Shown: positions 24,037-32,294, counted from the stretch's first letter. The stretch is DNA of 32,721 nt from Chloroflexota bacterium (GCA_003670575.1 QWRD01000010.1:1-32721), one strand, 5' to 3'. Notes: a model not told the origin generated them from the letters alone. Program-made: numbers and translations.

Positions 24037-25140
24037 CGCATCCTGGCGATCGACATCGGTACCGGCACACAGGACATCCTGCTGTACGACGGCCTGGGCC
24101 CGATCGAGAACTCCCCGAAGCTGGTGATGCCCTCGCCGACTGCCGTGGCGGCGGACGCCATTCGGCGAGCGACGCATGCGCAACGGGCGGTGGTGCTCAC
24201 CGGCGTGACCGCAGGCGGTGGGCCGTGCGGCTGGGCGCTGGGCGACCACCTACGCGCCGGACTGCCTGCATACGCCACTCCCGAGGCGGCGCGCACATTC
24301 GATGACCATCTTGAGAAGGTCGAGGCGGACGGCGTTCGTCTGATCGGATCGGACGAGGCGGCGCACATCGAGGGCGAACACGTGCGGTTGCGCGACCTCG
24401 ACCTGGACGCCGTACGCACGGCGCTGCGCGCCTTCGGCGCCGACGACCGCATCGACGCGGTCGCGGTCGGGGTCTTCGACCACGGCGCGGCACCCATCGA
24501 GGTCTCGGACCGCGCGTTCCGCTTCCAGCACATCGCGCGCGTCCTGGGTCGCGAAGCCGACGCTCGTGCATTCGCCACATTGCCGGTGCACCTGGAACCG
24601 TCGCTCACCCGCGCGCGCGCGGTGCTCGACTGCGTCGATGGGCTACCGGCGGTGTTCATGGACAACGGTCCGGCAGCAGCGCTGGGTGCGCTGCACGACC
24701 CGATCGTCGCTGCCGCTCCGCTTCGCGTCGTGCTCAACCTCGGCAACATGCACACGCTCTGTTTTGTGATGCAGGGGACGCGTGTCCTCGCGGTGTTTGA
24801 GCACCACACCGGTGAACTGACGCCCGCGCAACTCGCGAACCTCGTGCGCGAGCTGCTCGCTGGGGGGCTCACCAACGAGGCAGTGTTCGGCTCGTCCGGC
24901 CACGGCGCGCTCTACATCGAGTCCGGGCCGTTCGAGCCACAGTTGCTCGCGGTGACCGGGCCGCGACGGGCGGAGTTGCTGCCCGCGCTCGCCGGCGGTG
25001 GGCTACCGCCCGTACACGCAGCTGCGCCGCACGGCGATATGATGCTGTCGGGCTGCTTCGGGCTCCTCGATGGGTTCGCGCACCGCGTCCCGGAGGCGCG
25101 CGAGGCGGTGGCGCGGCTGCATGGGCACGGAGGCGCGTGA
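24034..25140 (+). CDS. DUF1786-family protein (ASKHA-like)
   Basis: A 368-residue protein of the DUF1786 family, sometimes annotated as pyruvate-formate-lyase-activating-related; that function is unproven. The N-terminus ILAIDIGTGTQDILLYD is a phosphate-binding loop like that of ASKHA (actin/Hsp70/sugar kinase) folds, followed by ENSPKLVMPSPT. A second glycine-rich block around residue 235 (VVLNLGNMHTLCFVMQG) and HHTGELTPAQLANLVRELL fit the second lobe. A C-terminal segment HGDMMLSGCFGLLDGF is typical of the family. No Fe-S motif is present, so radical-SAM activity is not supported. ATP-dependent activity is inferred. GGAGG near its stop is the ribosome-binding site of the next gene, so they are an operon. 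Confidence 0.85.
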   Translation: MRILAIDIGTGTQDILLYDGLGPIENSPKLVMPSPTAVAADAIRRATHAQRAVVLTGVTAGGGPCGWALGDHLRAGLPAYATPEAARTFDDHLEKVEADGVRLIGSDEAAHIEGEHVRLRDLDLDAVRTALRAFGADDRIDAVAVGVFDHGAAPIEVSDRAFRFQHIARVLGREADARAFATLPVHLEPSLTRARAVLDCVDGLPAVFMDNGPAAALGALHDPIVAAAPLRVVLNLGNMHTLCFVMQGTRVLAVFEHHTGELTPAQLANLVRELLAGGLTNEAVFGSSGHGALYIESGPFEPQLLAVTGPRRAELLPALAGGGLPPVHAAAPHGDMMLSGCFGLLDGFAHRVPEAREAVARLHGHGGA

Positions 25141-25661
25141 TGATCGGACTGAACGAATCCCGCCCGCCCACGCGGCTGGCCGCGCTGCTGCTGGATGCGT
25201 ATGACGCCGTGCTGGCGACCGCACGCAAGCTGCCCGCGCCCGGGCAGGGCGGCGCCATCGGTCGACTCAACACCGGCGGCTGGGTGATCGGCCATCTCGC
25301 CGACCAGCAGGATCGCACCTGGAACGTCGGTGCGCAGGGCCTCGATGCCGACCCGTGGCTCACCGAGCACGGCGCGGCCTTCCGCACGGGCGCGGAGCCC
25401 TCGGCGCCAGTGTTCGCGGATGCGCTCGCGACGTTCGAGCGGGTGACCGCGCGCGCGCGGCTGTACCTCGATGCGTTGGACGCCTCAGCCGTCGAGGCGC
25501 CTGCTTCCGGCTCGGATGAGCCGCTGGGGGTGCGACTCGCGCGCCACGCGGCGCATCTCTTCGTGCATGCGGGGGAGTTGGCGTCGCTCGCCTCGCTGGT
25601 GGGGCAGCCGGACGCACCGCTGCCCGGCCCGCTCGCACATTCCAAGCGTTCGCGAGGTTAG
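25140..25661 (+). CDS. DinB-family (YfiT-like) protein
   Basis: A 173-residue four-helix-bundle protein of the DinB/YfiT type, with histidines near the helix ends expected to bind a divalent metal: WVIGHLADQQDRTW (about 45-58) and LARHAAHLFVHAGEL (about 138-152). These proteins are often metal-dependent thiol transferases or hydrolases, but many have no assigned function. ATG 25140 overlaps the DUF1786 stop and has GGAGG 6 nt upstream; GTG 25137 would be too close. It is probably cotranscribed with DUF1786. Confidence 0.82.
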   Translation: MIGLNESRPPTRLAALLLDAYDAVLATARKLPAPGQGGAIGRLNTGGWVIGHLADQQDRTWNVGAQGLDADPWLTEHGAAFRTGAEPSAPVFADALATFERVTARARLYLDALDASAVEAPASGSDEPLGVRLARHAAHLFVHAGELASLASLVGQPDAPLPGPLAHSKRSRG

Positions 25662-25685
25662 CGGGGCGGGCAGCGGTGCGTCCGG

Positions 25686-25874
25686 CTATCCGCCTCGGAA
25701 CCCTCGCCTGATCAACCAGAGCCCACCGACGATCACCGCGATGCCGACCACGAGCCAGAAGCGCGAGCCGCTCATGAAGCTCCCGGGCAGCACGCCGGCC
25801 CCTTGCAGCGCCCACACCGCGCCGAACAGCACGGCGAGGCTACCAACGACGGTCTGAAAGAGCGTGTTACTCAC
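25686..25874 (-). CDS. Small membrane protein, two spans (conserved GSFMSGS type)
   Basis: 62 residues. A first span (TVVGSLAVLFGAVWALQGAG), a short loop with the motif VLPGSFMSGSRFW, and a second span (LVVGIAVIVGGLWLI) ending in RRGF. This layout is shared by small uncharacterised membrane proteins of Actinobacteria and Chloroflexota as I recall. It starts with GTG 25874 and has no clear ribosome-binding site. It follows the ferredoxin fusion gene on the same strand, 84 nt apart, with a hairpin between them, so cotranscription is doubtful. Function unknown. Confidence 0.75.
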   Translation of the reverse strand: MSNTLFQTVVGSLAVLFGAVWALQGAGVLPGSFMSGSRFWLVVGIAVIVGGLWLIRRGFRGG

Positions 25875-25929
25875 GGGGCTCGCGACCTGACGGCACGGTC
25901 GATTCGCGGCGAATCATGCGAGGCAGGCT

Positions 25930-25957
25930 GATGGCGGGCGCGTTCACGCCCGCCATC
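25930..25957 (-). terminator. 11-bp perfect hairpin just after the ferredoxin fusion gene
   Basis: Arms 25930-25940 and 25947-25957 are perfect reverse complements around CGTTCA. The hairpin begins 1 nt beyond the stop codon. It lacks a T-tract in the minus direction, so termination is inferred from stability and position. Confidence 0.6.
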
Positions 25958-25958
25958 G

Positions 25959-27122
25959 CTAGATCTCTTCGACGAGGACGGTGCCGGGCTGGCGACGCCA
26001 GGTGCGTACCTCGGCGTGCTCGATGCCGGCGGCCCGGGCGTAGTCGCGCGCCACCGTGCCCATGCCGCTGGGCACGTAGATGTACAGCGGAGCCTCGGCG
26101 GTCTCCAGCTGCTTCCACACGCGCTCAGCCTGTTGGCGGGTCACCGACTCGCGCGTCTCGACCTGCGCGACCATGACCGGGTAGTTGCCGGGGTAGTCCA
26201 CCACCAGGATGTCCGGGAACACCTTCTCGCCACCGCCGCCACCGAATTCGATCGCCATCGTCGGCTCCGGCACATTGACGTGCGTGCGGTAGGAGGGGTG
26301 CGCGACCGTCGGGAATGCGAAGCGCGAGTCCACGAGGGCCTTTACGGCCTGCGCCTGGTCGTAGCGCCGAGCCTCCTCGCCGCGCCGCCAGATCGTGCGG
26401 CCCTCGCGCCAGTAGTTCGTCGAGCGCTCGTGCGTCGCGGCGAAGCGACCGAGCTCGGTGACCTGACTCGACAGCAGCACGATCAAGAAGAGCAGCGCGA
26501 GCGGCGTGAACAGCAGCAGCCCAAGGTGGACGCCGCCGACACCAGGAATCGTCAGCAACGCTGGTCCGGGCACCGCAAACATCAGTGCAGACGCGAAGAT
26601 CAGCCCGAACAGCGCGACCATGCCCTTCTTGGATGGCTGGTTGTAGTGCGGCACGATCGGGCCGTTGCCGTGCGGGTGTGGCTCCTCTGCAGGAACCTGT
26701 GAATTTCGCCGCACGCTGGCGACCGGAACTGCGGCCGCGGGAGCCGACGCTGCGGCCGCACCAGCCTCGGCGGTGGGGGAGTCGGCAGCGGGGCTTGCGG
26801 CGGGGGGCGGAGCCGGGGCAGCAGCGGCGGGTGCCGTAGACGTGCCACTGCCGCCGACCTGCGCACGGGCGGAGGCTGCGTCGGAGTACCACAGTGCGTT
26901 GAGAGCGGTGAACCGCTGCATCTCCGCGGGCACATCGGCTTCCGCGAAGATGGCCGTCACGGGGCACGCCGGCTGGCAAGCACCACAATCGATGCACTCC
27001 AGCGGGTTGATGTAGAGCATCGCGTCGGTGCCCTGCTCGAAGTGGATACAGTCCACCGGGCAGACCTCGACGCATGCCTGGTCAGTAGTGCCGATGCAGG
27101 CCTGGGTGATGACGAATGCCAC
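25959..27122 (-). CDS. Ferredoxin / two-span membrane / PD-(D/E)XK-like fusion protein
   Basis: 387 residues in three parts. Residues 1-82 are a 7Fe- or 8Fe-type ferredoxin with all eight cysteines (9, 17, 21, 25, 43, 46, 49, 53: CIGTTDQACVEVCPVDC and CIDCGACQPACP), close to FdxA-type ferredoxins. An Ala/Pro linker (about 85-150) follows, then two membrane spans (about 168-190, 198-219). The soluble C-terminus (220-387) has FPDILVVDYPG and VMVAQVETRESVTRQQAERV, then APLYIYVPSGMGTVARDYAR, resembling PD-(D/E)XK nuclease-fold proteins, with the lysine position unclear. GTG 27122 is chosen because GAGGGAG is 6 nt upstream; the frame is open further. I know no characterised protein with this arrangement. 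Electron transfer at the membrane is plausible; function is unknown. Confidence 0.75.
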   Translation of the reverse strand: MAFVITQACIGTTDQACVEVCPVDCIHFEQGTDAMLYINPLECIDCGACQPACPVTAIFAEADVPAEMQRFTALNALWYSDAASARAQVGGSGTSTAPAAAAPAPPPAASPAADSPTAEAGAAAASAPAAAVPVASVRRNSQVPAEEPHPHGNGPIVPHYNQPSKKGMVALFGLIFASALMFAVPGPALLTIPGVGGVHLGLLLFTPLALLFLIVLLSSQVTELGRFAATHERSTNYWREGRTIWRRGEEARRYDQAQAVKALVDSRFAFPTVAHPSYRTHVNVPEPTMAIEFGGGGGEKVFPDILVVDYPGNYPVMVAQVETRESVTRQQAERVWKQLETAEAPLYIYVPSGMGTVARDYARAAGIEHAEVRTWRRQPGTVLVEEI

Positions 27123-27574
27123 TCGCGTCTCCCTCGATCTGGGCTGCGGCCAACGGCCGTGCGGTGCCCACAGCCCGGGCATGCCCGAGGCCGGGCCATC
27201 ACTGACGCGATCCTATCGATCAGGCGCGCGAGCGTCTATCTGCTCCCTTCTGCATGCGCCCCGGGGACAGCTCGTCCAGCACGCGCGGGCTCGGGGAGTG
27301 GGGCGTTCATGCGTCGAGGGCGGGCGACAGTCCCACCTGCCGTGCGAGTTCGGAGACCTTCACGCTCAGAGCCTGGACCTTCGAGTAACTCGGAGGTCAA
27401 CAGCCCGCGGCGGGAATCTCGGCATCTTTGGCGCCCCGCGTCCGGTTGTGGGGGGGCGAGGGGGTTGAGTGTGGGGAAATGCACCCCTCCGCATACCGAT
27501 TCGGTGCTCCACCTTTACGTGGAATTTACCGTTCTCTCCTTTCAATCGCACCGGAAAAGTGCGAGTTTATGGGC
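27123..27574. other. Divergent intergenic region with G-rich run and hairpin
   Basis: 452 nt between the ferredoxin fusion and the first secreted-protein gene. It contains a 10-bp stem (27376-27385 with 27389-27398, one G-U pair, loop TAA) and three long G-runs (27450-27456, 27460-27464, 27473-27476) that could form a quadruplex on the plus strand. I see no supported gene and no clear -35/-10 pair. Confidence 0.5.
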
Positions 27575-28423
27575 ATGAAGATTGCCCGGTTCGCTCAACT
27601 GCTCATCGTCTTCGTCAGCCTGGTCGTTCTCGGCATGGTAACATCCCTGTCGCGCCCGACTGCGGCGCACGCCTCGCCCTCCGCGAGTGTGTTCGAAGGC
27701 TCCATGAGCGATGGTGGATTTATCCAGATCGAGGTGCTTGAGGGCGGCGTGACCGCAGCGGTGTCGGTCTCCTTCAAGGGCCGCACTGCCGTCTGCCCGC
27801 TGGACGCGTACATGCCCTCCATTCCGCTGGGCCAGGATGAGCGGACCGTGCGTATGCACCAGAAGCAGGTCGGCAACGGGTACCTCTCGCTGGATGCCTA
27901 CTGGGACTTCCCCGGCTACTACACAGTGGTTGGCGTCGTGCGCCTGGATCCGGTCGCTGGTCGCGGCGACTGCGCCGCCCGCTCCGCCACCTTCCGTGCC
28001 GGTCGCGCATCCACCAACGCCCCGACCATCGCCCGACGTGGCAACGTCTTCAGCGGTGGCGGCCGGGTCTACGAGGCCGGTGCTCGCTACCCCGCTGGTG
28101 TCGTGCATGTGGAGACCGACGAGTTTGGTACCGCGCTCAAGAAGCTGAGCTTCTCCTACGAGTACGCGAACTGCCGCTACAGCGGCCGACTGGACCGGAT
28201 GGTGGCGTACGACTTCGGCCCCACGCTTGACTGGCGGGAGAGCGCGGAGCAGCCGTGGATGCTGGTGTCAGCGGTGAGCGGCAGCATCGTCGAGGGCGGG
28301 TTGTACGTTGCTGGGACGCGCGGCTGCCCGGGCATCGCCCTGCACTTCAGCGCCGCGGACGGTGAGAACCCGACGCTGGATGACGGCACGGATCAGGAGC
28401 TGCGCGAGACCACCGGCTACTAG
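27575..28423 (+). CDS. Secreted protein of a four-cysteine family (paralog A)
   Basis: 282 residues. The signal peptide (1-33) has a KIAR n-region, hydrophobic LLIVFVSLVVLGMV, and an AHA-type cleavage site. The mature part begins SVFEGSMSDGG (39-48). Cysteines 74, 133, 200 and 251 occupy the same positions as in the next gene, suggesting two disulfides, perhaps one per half. Beta-rich segments (QIEVLEGGVTAAVSVSFKG, GYYTVVGVVRLDPV) point to a beta-sandwich. I do not recognise a named domain. ATG 27575 is used because it aligns EGSMSDGG with its paralog; ATG 27569 is 6 nt upstream and has no better site. No LPXTG-like anchor is seen; function is unknown. Confidence 0.8.
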   Translation: MKIARFAQLLIVFVSLVVLGMVTSLSRPTAAHASPSASVFEGSMSDGGFIQIEVLEGGVTAAVSVSFKGRTAVCPLDAYMPSIPLGQDERTVRMHQKQVGNGYLSLDAYWDFPGYYTVVGVVRLDPVAGRGDCAARSATFRAGRASTNAPTIARRGNVFSGGGRVYEAGARYPAGVVHVETDEFGTALKKLSFSYEYANCRYSGRLDRMVAYDFGPTLDWRESAEQPWMLVSAVSGSIVEGGLYVAGTRGCPGIALHFSAADGENPTLDDGTDQELRETTGY

Positions 28424-28802
28424 GCGACTCCGGTCGGCGACCTGCCCGCGGACGACGCTCCGGAGGACTAATCGACTCCCGAGTTGGTTGCGGTGCCTCG
28501 TCGGCGCCGTGGGTGGTTCTCCACACCTCCGGCGTCGCGTTGACGACGAAACCCGACCGCCTGGCGCCCGCGCCCGACCCCATCCCATCCCATCCCATCG
28601 ACATCCGGCCCGCCTCCGGGCTGGTGCTTCCGCCACCTCCACTAGGTAGCGTCGACGGAGCGAGCGCCGCGTCCGCCGAACCGCTTCCACCGCGGACAGG
28701 ACAGGTGCGTGCCCGGCGGATCGTCGAGCGCGAACGCGCCCCTCACGCCTATACTTGCACCAACTCGCACACCGTCCGTCGCGTTTTCAGAGGGTTACCG
28801 CT
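28424..28802. other. Intergenic region between the two secreted paralogs
   Basis: 379 nt with no supported gene. It contains a CCATC tandem repeat (about 28578-28600, four copies) and a TATACT -10-like box at 28750-28755, 48 nt before the GTG start of the next gene. GAGGG near 28791 is that gene's ribosome-binding site. Confidence 0.55.
28750..28755 (+). promoter_or_regulatory. Candidate -10 box of paralog B
   Basis: TATACT lies 48 nt before GTG 28803; no convincing -35 hexamer is found 16-18 nt upstream. Transcription from here would give a leader of about 40 nt. Confidence 0.4.
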
Positions 28803-29927
28803 GTGTACGTTGCCCGAAGCCGCTGGCTGTTCTCCGTGCTCATCATGGTTGCCGTTGCAGGCCTGCTCATTGGGTCGCGGCACCCATCGATCGCGGGTGC
28901 GGCCGCGCTGAGCGCGACGTACGAGGGTTCCATGAGCGACGGTGGCACCGTCCAGCTCACCACCAATGCCGACGCCACGAAGGTCGACATCGCATTCGCC
29001 TTCAAGAACCCACCGGCCGGCTGTCCGGCGAGCGCATTGCTCACCGCTGTGACCATCGACCCCACGGGATACGGGTTCCGCGTTGACCGTCAGGTTGGTG
29101 CAGCGGGCACCGTGTCCGTTGCAGGCTTCTGGGACTCGCCGAGTTACTACGCGGTGTCGGGCGCGATGTCCCTTGACCCCGGGACCGCCCAATCCGGTTG
29201 TCCGGCACGCCGCGCAAGTTTTCGCGCTGGCCTGTCTTCTGGCGGCATCCCGTTCGGCATCGGGCGCGGGACGATGTTCAGCGGCGCTGGTGTCCTGTAC
29301 GTGCCTGGCTCCATCGATCCCGTCGGCACCGTGAAGATGGCGACGAACGATGGCGGCACCGGGTTGTCCTCGTTCACCTTCGATTACAAGCAGGGCAGTT
29401 GCACCTACGCCGGGACTCTGGGACGCCCGGTCAGTTACGACGCAGGCCCCACCCTGGAGTCGAAGGAGGGTGCCGCGCAGTCATGGACGCTGGCCGCCAG
29501 TTCCATCGTCGACGCGATCAACGGTGGAATCGCGGTGGACGGCCTGGGCAGCTGCCCGAAGGTCGCGCTGGTGTTCAGCGCCGGCCCTGGAGCGACGAGC
29601 CCCTTGCCCACCCAGTCGATCGCGACCCCGGCTCCCACCGCGTCTGTAACCTCGACCCCGGCTGCGGGCGCTGGCGTTGGGAAGCTCAGTGGCCCGTTTC
29701 CAGCCTCGGGCGTCGGGCTGGCGGTCTTTAGCGGCGGCACGACGGATCAGATGGTCGCCGCGGCCAATTGCCCGCGCACGACGGCTGCGTACTTTGCCTC
29801 GGATGGCGCGGGTGGGTTCGCGACGTATGTCCCCGGCGTGACGATCGCCGCGGTGAACGCTGCATGGATGGCGCTCTTACCGACATCGATTCCTGCGTCC
29901 ACGGTGATCATCGGCCGCTGTAGTTAA
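28803..29927 (+). CDS. Secreted protein of a four-cysteine family (paralog B) with extra C-terminal domain
   Basis: 374 residues. A signal peptide (RSRWLFSVLIMVAVAGLLIG, cleavage near AGAAA) is followed by ATYEGSMSDGG (38-48). Cysteines 74, 133, 200 and 251 fall at exactly the positions seen in paralog A, with almost no gaps over 260 residues. After that core come a Thr/Pro/Ala linker (about 265-290) and an extra domain (about 295-374) with Cys323 and Cys373 containing VGLAVFSGGTTDQMVAAANC and FATYVPGVTIAAVNAAW. This last part resembles small domains on surface proteins of Chloroflexota as I recall them. GTG 28803 is supported by GAGGG 8 nt upstream and by the paralog alignment. Unknown function. 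Confidence 0.85.
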   Translation: MYVARSRWLFSVLIMVAVAGLLIGSRHPSIAGAAALSATYEGSMSDGGTVQLTTNADATKVDIAFAFKNPPAGCPASALLTAVTIDPTGYGFRVDRQVGAAGTVSVAGFWDSPSYYAVSGAMSLDPGTAQSGCPARRASFRAGLSSGGIPFGIGRGTMFSGAGVLYVPGSIDPVGTVKMATNDGGTGLSSFTFDYKQGSCTYAGTLGRPVSYDAGPTLESKEGAAQSWTLAASSIVDAINGGIAVDGLGSCPKVALVFSAGPGATSPLPTQSIATPAPTASVTSTPAAGAGVGKLSGPFPASGVGLAVFSGGTTDQMVAAANCPRTTAAYFASDGAGGFATYVPGVTIAAVNAAWMALLPTSIPASTVIIGRCS

Positions 29928-29955
29928 CCCGCCGGCGACCCGCGCTCACCGCGCG

Positions 29956-29974
29956 CGGCCGCAGCGTGCGGTCG
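29956..29974 (+). terminator. Weak hairpin after paralog B
   Basis: An 8-bp stem (29956-29963 with 29967-29974, one G-T pair, loop GCG), 29 nt after the stop. No T-run follows, so its role is uncertain. Confidence 0.3.
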
Positions 29975-29999
29975 TGGGTGACCTCGATCGCGGAAAGGG

Positions 30000-30428
30000 A
30001 TGCACGTGCTGCCACTATTCGGCGTCGCAGCCGACCGCATCGAGCAGGACGCTGGCTCGGGCAGACTTTGTGTCGTCGGAGTCTTCCACGAGGTACGCGT
30101 GCCGTCGTTCCCGCACGTCGTGCAGAGCCTCGGCGTGGCTGCGCGGTTCGAGATCAGCGCCGAGGAGTGCGGCCGCGAGGTGACCGCGAATGTCGCCCTC
30201 GTCGACGCGACCGGCTATCGCGACCACCTGGATCAACGGCCGCGTCTAACGCCGTATCTCCAGTCCGATCGCCCCACCTTCTGGGATTTCGCGTTGAACC
30301 TGCCGCCCTGCACCTTCAAGGCACCGGGACGTTTCCACATTGTCTTGCGTGTGGACAAGCAGATCGTCGCCGAGATCCCGATCTGGGTCGTCGGGCCGGC
30401 TGAGGTGGGCGCGTCACCAGAGGCGTGA
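30000..30428 (+). CDS. DUF6941-like protein
   Basis: 142 residues of beta-rich sequence. SGRLCVVGVFHEVRVPSFP followed by LGVAARFEISAEECGREV resembles the 'GkfsLlGvFd.i..p.FP' opening and the following 'vvr' strand of the DUF6941 family of small bacterial proteins, as I recall it. The second half contains FWDFALNLPPCTFKAPG and FHIVLRVDKQIVAEIPIWV, ending with a short Glu/Ser/Ala tail. No catalytic motif is visible. ATG 30000 directly follows GGAAAGGG; GTG 30006, six nucleotides from AAAGGG, is the better-spaced alternative and would shorten the protein by two residues. Function is unknown. Confidence 0.6.
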   Translation: MHVLPLFGVAADRIEQDAGSGRLCVVGVFHEVRVPSFPHVVQSLGVAARFEISAEECGREVTANVALVDATGYRDHLDQRPRLTPYLQSDRPTFWDFALNLPPCTFKAPGRFHIVLRVDKQIVAEIPIWVVGPAEVGASPEA

Positions 30429-30549
30429 GTGCACGCGTGGCCAGCAGGGCCCGCGACCTGCGTGCATCACAGATGTCACTCTGTCATGTCGCAGTCATGT
30501 ATCCGCCGCTGCGCATCATTCACGGTGCGCCGGTGCGTGTGGTCGCGTC

Positions 30550-32030
30550 CTAGTCCAGGTCGCGGATGGTCGGTGAGAGCAGCGCCACCGCGCCCATCGT
30601 GCACAGCAACATCACGGCCATCCCGCCAATGGCGAGCTGCGGCCCAAACGCGTGCGCAAGGATGCCGACGACGAAGGTGCCGAACTGTACCAGCCCGAAC
30701 TGCATGAACAGCACGCTGACGACTCGGCCGCGGTACTCCTCTTCGGCGTACTCCTGTATCAGCACCTGCCCAAGCGCCATGCGTTGAGCCTGACCGAATC
30801 CGAGGACCACCATGATTGGCATCGTGATCCAGTAGTTCGTGGAGATCGAGAAGGCGACGATCGCCCCGCCGAGGAGCGCGCCGGCCCAGATCAGCATCTT
30901 GCCGCGCCGCACCGCAGCAGCTGAAGCGACGATGACCGCGCCGATGAGAGCGCCGATGCCCTGAACGCTCTGCAGCATCCCCTGTTCGAATGGTCCACGT
31001 TGGAGTACGGCAGCGACGAACCCGGGCAGCAGTTGGGTGTACGGCAGCGAAACGATCACGATGAGGAAGTTCACGAGCAGCAGCATCCGGATCCTGTGAT
31101 CCCTGACGACGTACTTCATGCCCTCCACCAGGTCCGCGAGGCCACCGCCGCCTCGCGCCCCTCGACGTTCTCGCGCGGCCGCGCCGGCCGCCGATTGCGC
31201 GAACGAGTACAGCGGCTTCGAGGGCAGTTGCAGCGTGAACATGATCGCCAGGGCGTACATGGCACCCATCACCGCGAATACTGCGGCCGGGCTGATCGCT
31301 GCGATGAGGAATCCCGCGATTCCCGGGCCCACCAACTGCATGAACGTTTGACCGGACGAGTTGATGCCGATCGCGTTCATCATGCGTTCCCGCGGCACGA
31401 TGTCGGAGATCATCGATTGTCGCGATGGCTGCATCACCGAGCCGACCGCGCCCTGCAGGAAGGCGCTGACGAAGAGATGCCAGAACGCTAGGTGCAGACC
31501 GAACCAGCCGGCAGCCAACACCACCAGTAGCGCCGCATTGATGACGTTGTACGCCTGCCCCACCTGGATGACCGTCTTTTTGTCGCGCGATCTGCCACTA
31601 CACCGCCGATCGGTGACCCAATGAGCGAAGGAATCGCGTTCGCGAGCGCCATTGTGCCGAGCGCCACGAACGAGCCGGTGATGTGGAATACCAGGTAACC
31701 TCGCACGACCTGCTGCATCTGCATGGAGCCGAACTGCATGATGTTGCCGAGGTAGAACGCCCGGAAGTTGCTGTCTTCCAGCGCGCCGAAGGTACGGTGG
31801 AACCATGCACGGATCACGGCCTGCGGGGTCTTCACGTCCGGGATCACCGGCATCGCATCCACGGCCGCAGTGACCTCGCGGACGCCGGTCGTGACGGCGA
31901 CTGCCACCACCACCGCCAGGCACGCGACCAGCGCCAGTTCGATGCGGGCGGTGACCCCCGCGAGGGCGAGGCCGGCCATCAGCACGCACAACGTCGTAGC
32001 CAGCGGCAGCAGGCGGCTGGTGGTGGTCAC
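30550..32030 (-). pseudogene. MFS exporter (EntS-like), split by a single-base frameshift
   Basis: Two minus-strand frames join into one MFS protein of about 490 residues. The N-terminal part starts GTG 32030 with an unusual hydrophobic extension of about 45 residues (LATTLCVLMAGLALAGV, LALVACLAVVVAVAV), then FGALEDSNFRAFYLGNIMQFG, the normal start of MFS_3/EntS exporters, to GSPIGGVVADRATKR. The frame then breaks in the run T5 at 31577-31581. The second frame continues TVIQVGQAYNVINAALLVVL to the end with normal spans. Adding one base to the A-run in the minus strand restores the protein. Sequencing error, true mutation or slippage cannot be told apart. Probable role: drug or siderophore efflux. 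Confidence 0.8.
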
Positions 32031-32031
32031 G

Positions 32032-32109
32032 TCAGCACCGGCTCATCATCTCGGCCGCGCGCTCGCGGGCCGCTGCAGCAGGGTGGCGCACGTCGATACT
32101 CTGCATCAT
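32032..32109 (-). CDS. Possible 25-residue leader peptide upstream of the MFS gene
   Basis: ATG 32109 to TGA 32034-32032 encodes MMQSIDVRHPAAAARERAA followed by EMMSRC. It starts exactly 6 nt after a TATTCT box (leaderless geometry) and ends 1 nt before the MFS GTG start, so translational coupling would be possible. No ribosome-binding site is seen for the MFS start itself, which strengthens the idea. No codon bias or family supports it, so the call is tentative. Confidence 0.35.
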   Translation of the reverse strand: MMQSIDVRHPAAAARERAAEMMSRC

Positions 32110-32121
32110 CGCCACAGAATA
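32107..32121 (-). promoter_or_regulatory. -10 box TATTCT 6 nt before ATG 32109
   Basis: Minus strand TATTCT (32121-32116), then 6 nt and an ATG pair. The only visible -35 candidate 17 nt upstream (TACCAT) is poor. This is the most likely start of the MFS transcript. Confidence 0.45.
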
Positions 32122-32222
32122 ACGTGCGAGTGAGGGTAATGGTAGGGCCGGTGTGGCTCGGCGGGCACCGCTCGTCAAACCGGGGTCGGCGCGTGTGCGA
32201 CGTTCACGCCGTGGCCCACGCG

Positions 32223-32249
32223 TTGCGCATCGGCACAGCGGGCTATGCT
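32223..32249 (+). promoter_or_regulatory. Candidate promoter of the CMD-family gene
   Basis: TTGCGC (32223-32228), 15-nt spacer, TATGCT (32244-32249), about 46 nt before ATG 32295. The spacer is short. Confidence 0.4.
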
Positions 32250-32294
32250 CGACCGTGCGAGGAATCGCGCAGGCGCGTGATGAGGAGCTACCCC

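Noticed and set aside
28578-28600. CCATC tandem repeat as a phase-variation switch
   Set aside because: It lies more than 200 nt before the next start, outside coding or core promoter sequence, and has only four copies.
31577-31581. Programmed -1 frameshift site in the MFS gene
   Set aside because: The local sequence ACA-AAA-AGA is not the classical X-XXY-YYZ heptamer, and no obvious downstream pseudoknot was found; a mutation or read error is simpler.
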